From Epiperipatus broadwayi (taxonomy: Eukaryota; Onychophora; Udeonychophora; Euonychophora; Peripatidae): 64,000 nt of DNA. The notes under the pieces were generated by a model that saw only the letters and a list, made by a program, of their open reading frames with translations, ran no database searches and was not told the DNA's origin. The position numbers and the translations under genes are program-made. The stretch covers positions 11,568,499 to 11,632,498 of the forward strand of contig JAQFVV010000012.1 in assembly GCA_028023455.1 (NCBI GenBank), given 5' to 3'. Each line of letters opens with the position of its first letter. Position 1 is the first letter of the stretch. Of this stretch, positions 1-12,807 are shown one piece after another.

Positions 1-3000
1 TATTTTTTCATAGAATTACTTACATATTTCATGTGATCAATAATAATTTCATCTTTTCTTTGTATTGGTGACATCACTTTTCTTTTAGTAATCAAATGTC
101 ATTTTATATCTTTGACACTTTTACTTTCTTCTAAAGCTTTTCTTAATATTTCATTTTTATGATTCTTTATGTCATCACTTTTTTTTTCAATATCATTTTA
201 CAGCATCATAGAAATGATTTTAAAATTCTTTTCTATTCCTATAGGTATTGCCTTATCTCAGTAGAAAATTTACTGATGAGTTGCTTATTTTTTTGCTTGT
301 ACTATTTGTATCTATATGTATATTTAAATACGTATTTAAAAATATTCTATATCTAATTTAATTATAAATACTTAATCAAATTTATCTTTTTAATAATAGT
401 ACTGTACTTACAATATAAAACTCACCTTAATTATCAATAATGGAATCATGGACTGATTATAAAAATGGCCAAATGAGATCTAACTTAAAGTTATCTTAAA
501 ATTCTACTTAGTTATTATTTTTAATGTGTACACAAAGCAGCAGTACTGTATATGCATGTTACTAATAAATTATTGATAAAGAAAGTGCTTCATTTGTTTC
601 TATAATTTCTCATATTTAATTCATTATAAATAAATTTAATTCCATCTGAGTTTTAAGCAAAAGGTGGGTTTCAAAATTGGCATTTAGATAAAAGAAAATT
701 TAGTTTTTTTAAAAAAAGGTATTCATTTAATATTGCAATTTTGAAGAGCAGTATTTTAAAAAGAAGTTTAAAAAGTTGCTTATTGACCAGAAAATAAAGG
801 TTAATATTTAAAATATAGAGAAAAATGTAGTGTTGTTGTTACCAAACTGTGAAGCAATTTCTATTCTGTAAATGATGCTTCCCTTAAGAGTAGAGATAAA
901 AAACTCTGATGAATATTAATATTAATAGATAATATGCGAGAATAAATACCATAACTATTAATTTGAATAAGGCAATTAAAATAATTCTAAGTATCTATCT
1001 GCATGATTCGTAAAGACTTTTTTTAGCACATTTTTTGTATAGTTTTAATGTCGATATTATTTGTCAGAATATTTTATCTCAAAAAATATTTTTAATCAAT
1101 TAAAATATTGATTTAATATATTTAAAATTAAATTCGCGTATATTTTAACTTATTGAATTATTCTGTAGATGATTCTAAGCGGCTGCTAGAGTCCAGAAAA
1201 ATAGAAATATTAATACAAATATTTAATTAAAATTTTGTAAATGTAATTTTGTATTTTCAATCTTTTTTTCCTGCTTACTAATAAATGAATGAGTTGTTTT
1301 GTTGTATTTCAAACATATTAAGTATCATTAATTTAAAAAAAAAAATCAGTTTAATATTAAAATTAAATTGATTCAGAATTGATAATGAATTCTAAAGAAC
1401 TATGAATGATTTTATAATTTGATTTTAAATTTTTTATTTAATTTCAGAAATTTATCATTTTAAGTGCTCCCAATAAATATGAATATATTTTTAAAATTGT
1501 TAATATATTTACACAAACACACACACACATATATATAAATAACGAATTTAAATCTCACCATACACATTCTTATGATTTGAGAAAGAAGCTCTGAGAAAAG
1601 TACTTGTTATTGTACTGAAATGTCAGCTATTTAGTTATTATATTTATACTACACGGAAGCTCTTGGAAATAATACTATGAATTCATTTATCTATGAGATT
1701 ATTAGAATTAATATATATATAATTGTGTGCAGATGGATGGTTGTGACATGATAGAGCAAAGGTAAATGATGTATTGATATAAAACAGAAAACTTAAATAT
1801 ATAAATTAAAAGAGGAATGTAATTTTGTTTTAAATAATTGAATATTTTTAACAAATATAAATATATATTTTTTACTAGTTAATTATATCCCAATCACTTT
1901 ACTGCTTAATAAATGAGTATAGATATTTAAAACCAGAAGATAAACCAAGGACAATAAAACATAAAATACTTAACAATCAATAATAGTCTTGCTTTTATTA
2001 AAAGTATATTGTTTTGTTAATGAAGGAATACTCAAAAGATTTTTATTATTGTGATAGTTTTGAATAATCTTAAAAATCATGGATATTGTTACAAGTCAAG
2101 TGATATTTTTTATATAATACAACTTATAACAACCTATGCAAAATTTATACATTCAATAAATGATAAAGATATAGTTATTTTGCTAGACCAAATTAAAGAT
2201 AATTCAACTTTTGAATTGAAATTATGTGCAATAATTGATTATTTAATTATACTTTGGAAAGTTTAGCAGATAGTCCCTTATTGATATGAAAAATAACATT
2301 TACAGTACTTATCATCTTCTTATGTCAATTATGAGGGTAGTATTGTAATGCATATGTGAACACATTATTTTAATTATATTCACAACAACTTTCTAATTTT
2401 TTTCCATTTTTTTTATAAACAAGTTCATTACCTACAGATAAATCTACAATTGGAACAGGTCCAGTAAACCAGGAGATCTTACTTGTGATTTTATTCAAAT
2501 CAGCCCACAAGTCATATTGTAACTAAATTTAAGAATGGACTTTTAACATGAAATTTTTTTTATGTTTAAGTAAATATTTTAAAGGATATCTCTGCTCACC
2601 ATGAAGAAGAAAAAAATGTATTATTTTACAAGGTGAAATTAAATGACCTGTGGGAGGCAGACTGATCAGGGTGTTGTTCCTGAAAAATTATTCATTAAAA
2701 AGAGACATGACTGTATTATCAATATCAGTAATAAATGAGAAGAAAATAATAGTAGTAAAAGCAAATTTTTTAAATTTAATTTTTCTAAATATATGTTTGC
2801 TGAATGTGCAAATTTTATGTAATGCAACTTTTCAATATCTGAACAACATTACTGGTAGCTACACAGCTTTCAAAAATGAAGATTCATATGATTGTTAGCA
2901 AACTTTTTTTTTTTTTAAAAAAAAAAAATGTTTAATAGACTTGAAAGTTCGCTACAAGTTTTTTTCTTGAAAAGATCATCAACTAGTGCAAAGTCTATTT

Positions 3001-5668
3001 AGTAACTTCTATACTTGGAATTCATTTCTATATCAATGAAAGAATAATGGTATTAAAACTTAGTTTGCACAATGGTAACCATGCTCATTTTATTAGTATA
3101 TTTGATCCAACATTATACTCAGAGACAAAACTTTTACTTTTTGATGAACAACATTATTACAATATCTTTAAAATATCCTATTTTTTTACTTAGAAACTTT
3201 AATTGGCATATTGTTAGAGATAGTACAAAAGTCGTAGGAATTAATGAAATTGGTGTTATAAATCAAATTGTCTGCTGTTAATGAATATTTGCACGACATA
3301 TGGATTGTCTAGCAGAACTTTTTTTATAAAAACATTAATGCATTCACATTAAAAAAGTGACATCACATAGACCTTATTATAATTTGGAATCTATACAAAA
3401 AAGTTCATATTATATAAGAACTAACATATGCAGATTGTTGAATGGATCATAGAATATTAAAACTCTAAGATTAAAATGGTAGAGCATTATAAATAGATCT
3501 TATTTTAATCACATTCATACAAAAATTGATGTTCATTCTTTGGAAACGTATGATTTGTTCTATTTTTTCAACAACCTCAACATTAAAATTGCTTATTTGG
3601 ACTTTCAGCTTTACCATGATACATTGAATTCTTTTAAGAAGGGTGATAAGTAAAAAAAATCTATTCTTGGCCTCTCTAAAACAAAAATCAGACTATTTTT
3701 CTGACAAAGATTCTTTTGATTGTGATTTGATTTTAAAAAAAAAAAACAACGTGGCGTTTTCTAGAGAATGTGAATGGAAGCTTCATAAGCAATATACAAA
3801 TTTAACAACCAAATAAATAAAACTAAAATTTTAATGGTAAATTAAAACCGCAAAAAAAAAAAAACAACAGATACAGATATTCTGTAATCGTAATCAATTT
3901 ATATATATATTTGATACATTAGAAGTTATATTTCAACTTGAAAATTATTATTTTAGTCGTATTAAATTCATTAGGGGCAGATTTATATGATAACAATAAC
4001 ATTTTGAATAAAAAGAATTATTTTGATCAATTTTTGAATAATGATATAAAAATTGACATGATAACTTTTAATGACATGCAGCTTAATAAAACTAAAACAG
4101 CTTTTTGTAATCTTAAAAACAAATAAGTGTGCAAAATATTAGACCTACAATAATTTTAAAATTTGATGGTGATATATTAGTTTAAAAAATATAGAAAATT
4201 TTAATATATATATGAACTCACGCAATTGTGCTACCGATCTTAACTATGCATTTATTGCTCCAATTTTACATTATAACAAACACTTTAAATTATTTTAAAG
4301 TTGCTTAAAGTTATATATAAATGGATTTGAGAGGCTCATTATAGCATAAGATACTTAAGAAGTGATTTTTATATTGATTTAATCAAGACTTTGATTTAGT
4401 TAATTAAACAGGTCTATAATAGAGTTTGAAATTACTTGTCTACCAAAGTTTATTCATATTATGTAATTTCATGATGGAATGAGAAGACATTATTATTAGA
4501 GGTGAAAAATCTAATGCATTTGAAATCAAAACAGATTTTAAATAAATATGAATACTAGCTTTAACTTTACTTTTGGATTAATAAATCAGGGATCAAGATG
4601 CAATACTAAAACTTTATCTTCCTGGTTTCTGTATTTATAATTTGCTAAAGATTATACAATCCTTTTCTATTCAAAAGATGTACTTAATGTTTTGAATGTG
4701 TCAAATAAAGATTTGGATTGAATGTTTTTTTTAATTAATTACTATACCAAGGCTAATGAAGGAAGATAAACTTTAAAAACTTTAGAAGGTTATCAATTTG
4801 AGAATGTGATCTAATTTAAATGTCTTGATAGTTTTTAAGCAAAAAAACAAACAAACTTAGGTGTTGAGATACAGCACAGACTCTGATATGTTGTTGCTGT
4901 ATTTTATATGTTAAAAAATAGGATATTTCATCACAGTAATATGACTATTGTCATTAAATTAGTTTTTTATAGATTACATTTTACTAAATTTATTGTCAGA
5001 CTTGAATATCCCATCAATGTAATATAAAGCTGATAGAAAACTTTCATTTAAAGATCCTCTATAAAATATAAAAAAATGATTGCAAGATTATAAAACCAAT
5101 CAATATATTCTTTAGTTTACTGAATATGACAAAAATGCCTACTATTGTAAAATTTTATTTTTGTTTAATTGGAAATCTAAAAAGTAGGAATGATGCAAAA
5201 TCCAGCAGTATTTTATGGTAAACTTGAGCAAGTTTTACTTGGAAGAGGCAAACTCCATTATATCATAAAGATTTTATTCATACTCTAAGGAAGTGTAATA
5301 TTGATTGCTTTACTAAAATGAATTAGCTGAAAAAAAAAGTACAAAGGAGAATTACATTTAGACAAAACTTCAAGTTTTCAGAAAGAATAGTTAACTGCAA
5401 AAGTTAAAAGTCAACATCATAAAATATCAAATAAACAGAATAATAAACCAATATCTTCTACATGCAAGTATATTTGTGATTCATTAATTGGTTTGTATAA
5501 TTATCATTAAACTCATTTTTAATATATTATGATATTCATTTTTATGTCTTTTTTCTTTGAGTTGGAACAATCATACTTGTTTATGAGTGCCTACTATTGT
5601 TAATAATAATATCAGAGATTGTGTAATATATTAATGATATTAATTTTGTTCAATATATATATATATAT
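1..5668. other. AT-rich stretch, no recognised gene
   Basis: I see no recognisable gene or repeat copy here. Short open frames of 62-82 codons occur at 2051-2266, 2650-2898, 3072-3281 and 3938-4126 (all +). They lack recognisable motifs or splice context, and frames this short are common by chance in such AT-rich DNA. They could be the ruins of one old coding element between 2.0 and 4.1 kb, but no domain supports that. A short CA/TA run lies near 1513-1540. Confidence 0.5.
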
Positions 5669-6035
5669 AATTAAAAGGGAATTGAAGTCAGACTTTCAAG
5701 CTCCCTATAGCTATATACTCCATTTTATATAACTGATACACATGACCACATAATGTGAAAAAGATAAATGATCACCCATATATGTATTTTATGCTGAACC
5801 AGCACTCACCAGTTAGCCTGGATCACCATCTCCCAAACATACATGCAATCAGTGCTCAGTTTATATTAAAATAGCAAATATTCAAGCTTTAATGGACAAG
5901 CTTCAATTTTCTCCACCTTCCAACTCTTCAGCCATCCATATCATTGAAAATCCAAGGATGGAATGCTCAAAGCCCTTGTTGATGTTAATATTGTTGTCAA
6001 ACCTATGTTGACGTTTAAGCCACTCTGACCCCTGA
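5669..6035 (-). repeat. Rep-A copy a (hammerhead-bearing interspersed repeat)
   Basis: This is one of six copies of a roughly 330-370-bp interspersed repeat; the others are near 6136, 6478, 18563, 18841 and 61513. The shared core includes GTGAAAAAGATAAATGATC followed by a stretch containing CTGAACCAGCACTCA. Strand is given in the ribozyme-sense direction. With copy f it is the longest copy, and both share a tail around TGTTGAC near 6010 and 61865. The encoded ribozyme is mutated in both core boxes. Confidence 0.85.
5770..5824 (-). ncRNA. Hammerhead ribozyme relic, Rep-A copy a
   Basis: Read on the minus strand this is a degenerate type I hammerhead. The first core box reads CUGGUGA instead of CUGAUGA and the second reads AAAA instead of GAAA, so two catalytic-core bases are lost. 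Stem II (GUGCUG/CAGCAU around a GUU loop), the 3-bp stem III and the outer stem I GAUC/GAUC pairing survive. It is probably inactive. Confidence 0.6.
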
Positions 6036-6135
6036 CATATAGGACATTAGTATTTTCATTTAAATATGAGAAAAAGGATGGGCAGAATACATGCTAACTA
6101 TATAATATTTAAGTACATGTATATTATCTACATAT

Positions 6136-6395
6136 AATGTAATTAGAAGAAACTTGGAACTCAGAATATCAAACTTCCTACAGCTATCTATTCCATCTTA
6201 CACGACTGATACACATGGCCACATACATGTGAAAAAGATAAATGATCACCAATATACATATTTTATGCTGAATCAGCACTTATCAGTTGGTACAGATCAC
6301 CATCTCACACACATATATGCAATCAGTGCTCAGGTTATATTAAGATAATAAGTATTCAAACTTTAATAAATAAGCTTCTGTGTGTTTAAATGGAC
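6136..6395 (-). repeat. Rep-A copy b, truncated
   Basis: Second Rep-A copy, in the same orientation as copy a and 470 bp from it. The tail beyond about 6395 is missing. Between 6418 and 6485 lies a Rep-A tail segment in the opposite orientation, joined directly to copy c, so this cluster was rearranged by inversion. Confidence 0.8.
6244..6298 (-). ncRNA. Hammerhead ribozyme relic, Rep-A copy b
   Basis: The minus strand folds as a type I hammerhead with CCAA/UUGG in inner stem I, a 5-6-bp stem II with loop AUU, and stem III AUA-UG-UAU followed by A at the cleavage site. The first box is CUGAUAA (the catalytic G is changed) and the second is AAAA. It is probably inactive as it stands. Confidence 0.6.
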
Positions 6396-6417
6396 ATATT
6401 AAGATCCTGTGTGTGAG

Positions 6418-6727
6418 GAGTCGAAGTGACTTAAAGTCATCATGAGTATGGCCTTAATATTGGCATCAACAGGGGCTTTGGACATTCCATTTTATACAAC
6501 CGATTCTAATGACCACATACATGTGAAAAAGATAAATGATTACGAAAATACATATTCATGCTGAATCAGCACTCATCAGTTGTTCCAAATCACCAACTCC
6601 TATACATATATACAATCAGTGCTCAGCTAATATTAAGATAGCAAATCTTCAAACTACAATAGCCAAGCGTTAATCTTTTCCACCCTTCAACTTTTCACTC
6701 ATTTATATCAATATTGAAAATCCAAGG
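6418..6727 (-). repeat. Rep-A copy c preceded by inverted tail fragment
   Basis: From about 6478 to 6727 this is a third Rep-A copy in the orientation of copies a and b. The preceding 6418-6485 matches the Rep-A tail on the opposite strand: the reverse complement of GGGGCTTTGGACATTCC aligns with copy a near 5960. It abuts Rep-B at 6728. Confidence 0.75.
6538..6591 (-). ncRNA. Hammerhead ribozyme relic, Rep-A copy c
   Basis: The CUGAUGA box is intact and stem II (GUGCUG, loop AUU, CAGCAU) is fully paired. The second box has lost one A (GAAUAUG instead of GAAAUAUG), and inner stem I is weakened (ACAA against UUCG). This single-base deletion makes the segment 54 nt, against 55 in the other copies. 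It is probably inactive or weak. Confidence 0.6.
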
Positions 6728-7730
6728 ATGATGAATCTGAATCCAAATAAATATTTAAAATCAAAAAACTTAAACTGAAATGATCAAACATGTAATGAAC
6801 AAAAATAATTGGTGAACCAGATCAATTTTCGATTAAATATTGAAAAATTATCCTGAAATATATTAATGTGATCAAAATATTAGTTTAAATATTATTGAAA
6901 GAAAATCATTTGTAATAAATACAGGTATTTGTAAATATATATTTATATATAATATTTAATGATCATATGTGTATATGTTTAATTAGTTATAAATATTTAT
7001 CAATTTAATTGGGTTATAAATATTTAACAATTATATTGAAATTTGGTTTATCTTAGAAAAGTAAATTTACTGTCATTAAGTTTGTAAAAAATAATTCATG
7101 TAAAACTCTGTTAGTCGATATTTTATTTTGTTTTTATTTGATTTTAATTTATTTTTAGAATACTCTTTTATAAATTAATATATTTTCATTATAAATATTT
7201 TAAATTTAAAATTATGAATATGCGTGATTATTTTTTAGTTTAAAAAATATACACACATTACTTTATTATATCATTTATTATTAACAAACATTCATTAATA
7301 AATACTGCAGTAGAATTGGTATACCCACGAATGCTATGAATCTGATGTTCAACATCAAAAGCATTCTCAGCATCATCATAATAACAAAAATAAATATATA
7401 TATATTTTTTTACTCTTGCTAACATTAGAAACGTTTCAGCCAAATTATTGCAACCATTCATAAATGTAAATGGTCATTCAGAAAAAAGAATGAAGAGAAA
7501 ACCTAGATTTAAATATATATATATTGGAGTCCAAATTTTTATGGATGGAATTGAAAGGATGGAAATGTTTCAGCATAAACACACAACCCAATTGACTCAA
7601 TTAGGAAAGAAGATGACCAGCAGTGGGAAAGGCTCATAGTGTCCAGCCCTCTTTTGATCTAAGTGACCAAAGAGAGTAAAGCAAATAAAAAATGGAGAAA
7701 AAAATATTTTTTAATGATTCCACCATAAAG
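6728..7730 (+). repeat. Rep-B copy 1, one arm of a 1-kb inverted pair
   Basis: This segment is repeated in inverted orientation at about 10640-11630, with good similarity along its full length and small indels. It contains a conserved fragment that on the minus strand reads AENAFDVEHQI (near 7330-7370) within a 67-codon frame at 7258-7461. The second copy breaks this frame with a stop, so coding is not supported. The pair could be two dispersed insertions or the arms of one large fold-back. Confidence 0.8.
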
Positions 7731-9020
7731 AGCTATCTCTTACTCATCCATTCAAGTGGAGAATATATAGTAATTAATTTTAAACAGTTAAAGAATTTGA
7801 TTATATATATAGAGAGATAGATTTAAATGACAGTTTATCAAATAATTAAACAAAAGTTATTTTATATAAAGTTCTGGTATTAAAATCTTAATCTATTTAA
7901 ATATTTATAAAGTATCCCCAGAGACATTGACATTATCTTTAAAATAGGATCTAGAATAGATTTAAATTTAGAATATTAAATGTGAAAGATCCCTAGAAAT
8001 TTTATTAGGTCACTAGTAGATCTTATGATTTTTTAAGGGAGCTGACCTTTTAACAATTAGCTAGTTGTCTTGTATTATATTTTTAGCTATAGATTAAAAT
8101 TCTAAATTTAAAATGGATTGGACAGATAAGACTCAACGTGTTTACAGTTAAAATAAAATATATAGTGTAATATAATGCAACCTTTTAGTATAGACAATGT
8201 ACATGTAATTGAATGTTGTGCATATATAATATGGATATCATAGTAATCAATAAATGTACCATGTAAAGTAATCTTACAATAGTTTTTTTTTAAAAAAAGC
8301 AATTTACTATGTATAGCAACACTTTTATAAAGTCAGATTATTTTAACATCAGTAGATGTTGATTAATGAATATATTTTTTCTAATTTCACAAAAAAAAAA
8401 AAGAACAAATAAATTAAAGATGAGTTACATAGTATACAAATGAATATATAAAATACAAATGCATCTGATTATTTAACATGGTTATTCTTTTGTCATTTTA
8501 CAATGCTGTTTTTGTTTAAACTTCAGCAGTATTTTTATTGTAACTATTTGAATAAGAGAATTGTTATAACTTTAATGATCGTTTTCGTTAAGGAAAATCT
8601 TTTTTTTTTTTTTTTTTTAAATTAGATATATGATTAAAAGCTAATACTTGCAAATGGATATAGCTATTCTAAATCCAGAAGAAGAGAAAAAAGACAATGA
8701 AAAAAAAAGAAAAAATGACTGTATTTTGCAGTGATTTTACAAATCAATACGCAAGACATAATTCGTGTATATCGTATATTGATCTTTTAATTATAATTTT
8801 GTAATGATGCTTTTTCTGAAAGGATTTTAACATTATTTCTACTTATAACTTTTTATTATAATTTATGCATGACTATATATATCTTCCCAATGAAAGCAGT
8901 CAATATTGCAACTATTTAAGGTGTTTATGAAAATCTTTTCCCTCCTTTCCCATAAAAACCGGTTACAAATAATTCTATTTGATTTACATTGCCCAAATAA
9001 TGTCTTTGCAACTGTAGGTT
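7731..9020. other. No recognised gene or repeat
   Basis: AT-rich spacer between the Rep-B arms. It contains homopolymer runs (poly-T near 8600-8618) and a 64-codon minus-strand frame at 8108-8302 with no recognisable motif. I see nothing that supports a gene. Confidence 0.4.
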
Positions 9021-9142
9021 TAAAATTATCACTTTTTTTTTTGATATGACAAAGCGTTGACCAGGAAGCGAACCCGGGTCAGCTGCTTGGAAGGCAGCTA
9101 TGCTAACCGCTAGGTCACCAAAGTTTGACTAAAATTATCACT
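9021..9142 (-). mobile_element. Retroposed tRNA-Gly-derived mini-SINE with target-site duplications
   Basis: A tRNA-Gly-like unit on the minus strand (9054-9124) is followed by a short tail, TTTGTCATATC, and about 10 A residues. It is bracketed by perfect 13-bp direct repeats TAAAATTATCACT at 9021-9033 and 9130-9142. Poly(A) plus matching flanking repeats is the signature of LINE-mediated retroposition. The whole insert is under 100 bp, so it is either a minimal tRNA-only SINE or a processed tRNA pseudogene. The 13-bp match is too long and specific to be chance in this sequence. Confidence 0.85.
9054..9124 (-). tRNA. tRNA-Gly(TCC)-like pseudogene
   Basis: The minus strand resembles tRNA-Gly. 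It has an A-box-like segment at 9103-9115, an anticodon arm with loop CTTCCAA and anticodon TCC (9089-9091), and a B box GGTTCGCTTCC at 9064-9074 with one deviation from consensus. The acceptor stem is damaged: the 5' strand ACTTTGG cannot pair fully with the 3' strand TCAACGC. With its retroposition hallmarks, this points to a non-functional pseudogene. Confidence 0.8.
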
Positions 9143-10639
9143 CATAAATTTCAAATTTCACTTCTATAGAAATTTAGCAGAATAAAATTTCTATGTACAA
9201 CTAATTTAAGAATTTGATTGAACTAATTAGACTTCTGTGAAAAGAAATACTTTATATTTAAACTTCTTAACTGCACTAGCAGTCATTAGACTCTATGTTG
9301 TATTTCAATTTTCAAGTCTGTCTTTTTGCTCAAAATCTTATTCACATTCATTCTACCTAAAAGTTTCTGAAGGTTATTTTTTTCACAATGCAATTGCTTA
9401 TTGTGTACTTTGTTTACTAGACCAATTTTTTGTAGATTTTATTCTAAACATTAGACATGTTAAAATTATTATTTAACTTAGTACTAATAAAATAATATGA
9501 AAAATAAGTCCTACTATCAAGCTATTTTCACATTGATGCCTATTTTTTGAAATTATGTAGAAATGGTCCAAAAGTTATTCTTATAAAAAATTAAACATAA
9601 GATTGTTATTTTTAACTATTGCAACAAATTTTATCAATTAATTTAGTCCAATACCATATATATTTTTTCACGATGCACTGTGAAGTCCTTAGATTGATTC
9701 CAGCAAACTTTTTATAAACTCTTGAGTATCAAAGCTATTTGATTATTTTTTGCCCTGTATGGTTTAATGCAGTGACAGAGTATCAGATATTGTAGTATAA
9801 GATTCATGGATTGTTTAGGCGTCTTCAGCACTTGAACCTCATATAAACTTCTGAGTAATAAATTCATTTAATTATTTTTTTCTCTTTTAATATATATATA
9901 TATATATCTTTACAATTGTCTAGCAACAAAAGCCATGTTTTTACCATTTAAAGTATATTAAATTTCTTATAAATAATCAACTATGCCTAGAAACAACATA
10001 TTCAATAACATTCTTGAAAGCATTTTTGAATTATTAGATAATAATATTTTATAATAATCATTGTAAAATCATTGTGTGTTCAATTTTTATAACATAGGAA
10101 TTGATTTGTGAATTTAGAATATTGGGTCCTAAAAAGAATAATCGATTCATTTATTGCCTGGAAGTTTGAATACTAAAAGTGGTAGAGCTGAAATTATGAT
10201 TTGTGGAACCCAAATATTAGAGTCCACTATTCTATCACTACAAGAAATTATGCAGGGCATTGTGTCCTGATTTTAATTGTGATTAAAATTATTTGATATT
10301 TTTCACATTATTGATTATTCCAATTAAACTTTCAAATTTCTTTTAAATAGTAGTGAGCTATTGGTTACCTGATCATACAATACAAACCATGTCTTGTTTT
10401 AAAAGTTTATTTTTCTAGTATAACAAGAAAAAGACAAATTTTGTTTAAATAACTGACATTAAATTAAGTCCAGTAGATGACAATCTAAAATCAAAACTGC
10501 ACTTGTCTTAAAAATTGCTTAATCAGTGTCATTAAATATTTGAAATTTTAACAAAATGATACATTAGCAATTTTACCTCTTAAAATAAGGTTATATGTAA
10601 AGGAAACTATAATCTCAAATCCTAAAAAAAATTTAACCC
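9143..10639. other. Spacer with weak internal direct repeat
   Basis: No gene recognised. A roughly 40-bp motif (CTTGAGTATCAAAGCTATTTG and a diverged copy with TTCTGAGTAATAAATTC) occurs near 9720 and 9850. Near 9833 the minus strand carries a B-box-like GGTTCAAGTGC, so this may be an old tRNA-derived SINE, but no A box is convincing. A 79-codon frame at 9237-9476 has no recognisable features. Confidence 0.35.
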
Positions 10640-11630
10640 ACCACATGGTGAAATCATCAAAAAATATATTTTCTCCATTTTTTATTTGCTTTACTGTCTT
10701 TGGTTACTTAGATCATTAGAGGGCTGGATACTATGAGCCTTTCTCACTACTGGCCATCTTCTTTCCTAATTGAGTTAATTGGGTTGTGTGTTTATGCTGA
10801 AACATTTTCATCCTTTCAATTCCACCCATAAAAATTTGAACTCCAACATATATATATATTTTTTAATTCTAGGTTTTCTCTTCATTCTTTTTTTTTTGAA
10901 TAATCATTTACATTTATGAATGTTTGCAATAATTTGGCTGAAATGTTTCTACTGTTAGCAAAAGTAAAGATTTTTTTATATTTATTTTTATTATTATGGT
11001 GTTGCTGAGAATGCTTTTGATGTTGAACATCAGATTGTATGCTAGTTCTACTGCAGTATTTATTAATGAATGTTTGTTAATGATGAATGATATAATAAAG
11101 TAATGTGTGTATATCTTTTAAACTAAAAAATAATCATGAATATTCATAATTTTAAATTTAAAACATGTATAACCAAAATATATTAATTTATAAAATAGTA
11201 TTTTAAAACTAAATTAAAATCAAATGAAAACAAAATAAAATATTGACTAACAGAGCCTTACATGAATTATTTTTTTACAATCTTAATGACAGTAAATTTT
11301 ACTTTCTAAGATAAAACAAATTTCAATATAATTGTTAAATATTTATAACCCAATTAAATTGATAAATATTTATAACAAATTAAACATAACATATATGATC
11401 ACCAAATATTATATATATATATTTATAAATACCTGTATTTGTTACAAATGATTTTCTTTCAATAATATTTAAACTAATATTTTGATCACATTATCTCATT
11501 TTAGGATAATTTTTTAATATTTAACCAAAAATTGATCTGGTTTACCAATTATTATTTTTCATTATATGTTTGATCATTTCAGTTTAAGTTTTTTGATTTT
11601 AAATATTTATTTGGATTAAGATTCATCATT
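10640..11630 (-). repeat. Rep-B copy 2, inverted relative to copy 1
   Basis: Reverse complement of 6728-7730 over nearly its whole length. Landmarks shared by both copies are the segments around GCCTTTCTCACTACTGGCCA (10738; diverged in copy 1) and GATGTTGAACATCAGATT (11018), and the run before TATCATTT. The separation of the inner ends is about 2.9 kb. Confidence 0.8.
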
Positions 11631-11776
11631 TATTTCTTTTTCTATTGCTTGTTTTTATTCCCAACTTTTAATTTGTTCTATATTTTTGTATCTAATAATA
11701 ATAAATCAAAAATTATAAATTTTACATATTAGTATATATTTAAACCAAATTAAAAATTAAATAGTGTCTAATGCTA

Positions 11777-12215
11777 TGTGGAATTAAATAGTTTCATAAA
11801 TTGTTATTATAATAAAGGATAAAAATAAAGACATTGTATTCATGTAAACAGAGATAACTTTTATGATTTGATGTTGCCAGGAAATATATTACTAATTGGA
11901 CATGCTGAAGCTAAACAAATTTTCTCCATTAATCTATACAATAGCATTTTTGTTCTGGATTTTTTAGTGAAGTAAAGGAGGTCTTATTTTACTTCAAACC
12001 CAAATTGTTAAATGGATTTAAACCCAGAGTTTTTTTTATAGATGTGAGAATATGAAAGAATAACACTTTTTTTGATATTCTGCAAATAATATTTTAAACA
12101 TCTCCAGAGACTTATATATGTTAAATTAAATATTTTTATGGATTGTTATTATAATAAAGAATAGAAATAAAAATATTCTATCCATAAACAAAGGTAACTT
12201 TTTATCTTTTGATGT
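11777..12215 (+). repeat. Rep-D fragments (two)
   Basis: Two partial copies, near 11777-11880 and 12124-12215, share a block built on AATTAAATA-TTT-CAT followed by TTGTTATTATAATAAAG and then TTTGATGTT. The same block begins the hairpin at 41.66 kb, which shows that this is a dispersed family. It is too degraded for classification. Confidence 0.6.
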
Positions 12216-12807
12216 TTTAGCTTTTAATATATATATATATAATATTGAGAAATGCATTAGAGCAAATCCATTATTATTAATAGTTCAATCTATGTCAGTA
12301 TCCACAATAATTAAGTACTTTAACTTTTTCATTACCAAGTTATACTCATGTCTTAACCTTTTAAGGTTTAATTTGAAAAAAAAAATTCTATATCTTAAAA
12401 ATTGAAATATAACTTTGTTATAATGCTTTTTTCATTGTTTTATATCGTTTCATTCACAACCAATACAATGTTCTTTAAAAAAAAAGGTATCATAGATAAC
12501 ATATTCACAATATGAAATAAAAATAGTTAAAGAAATTAGAATATTTTTTAATGAAGTTATATGCAAGAATTCCATCTTCAGTAGTTAAAATTATAACTTA
12601 TGTATGTTGAAACAGTTCAATTTTATGTTGACTGATAACTTTTACTATGGTAGAAGCAATGGATTGCTAAAATTTATTACTAAAATTTTATATATATACA
12701 AACTAGATTGTTTTAGTTTTATGTTTTAATATAAACTGAGAAATGCAAAAAATTATTTTAATCTTCTTGTTTTTAATTCTACCTTTATGATTTATATGTT
12801 TTACAAG

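Noticed and set aside
266-310. CTGATGAG near the left end as a hammerhead core
   Set aside because: No paired stem II and no GAAA box follow it.
2051-4126. Series of short plus-strand frames as exons of one gene
   Set aside because: There is no domain, no consistent splice-site pairs and no second copy to test conservation.
9054-9124. Functional tRNA-Gly gene
   Set aside because: The acceptor stem is mispaired, and the poly(A) tail with target-site duplications shows it is a retrocopy.
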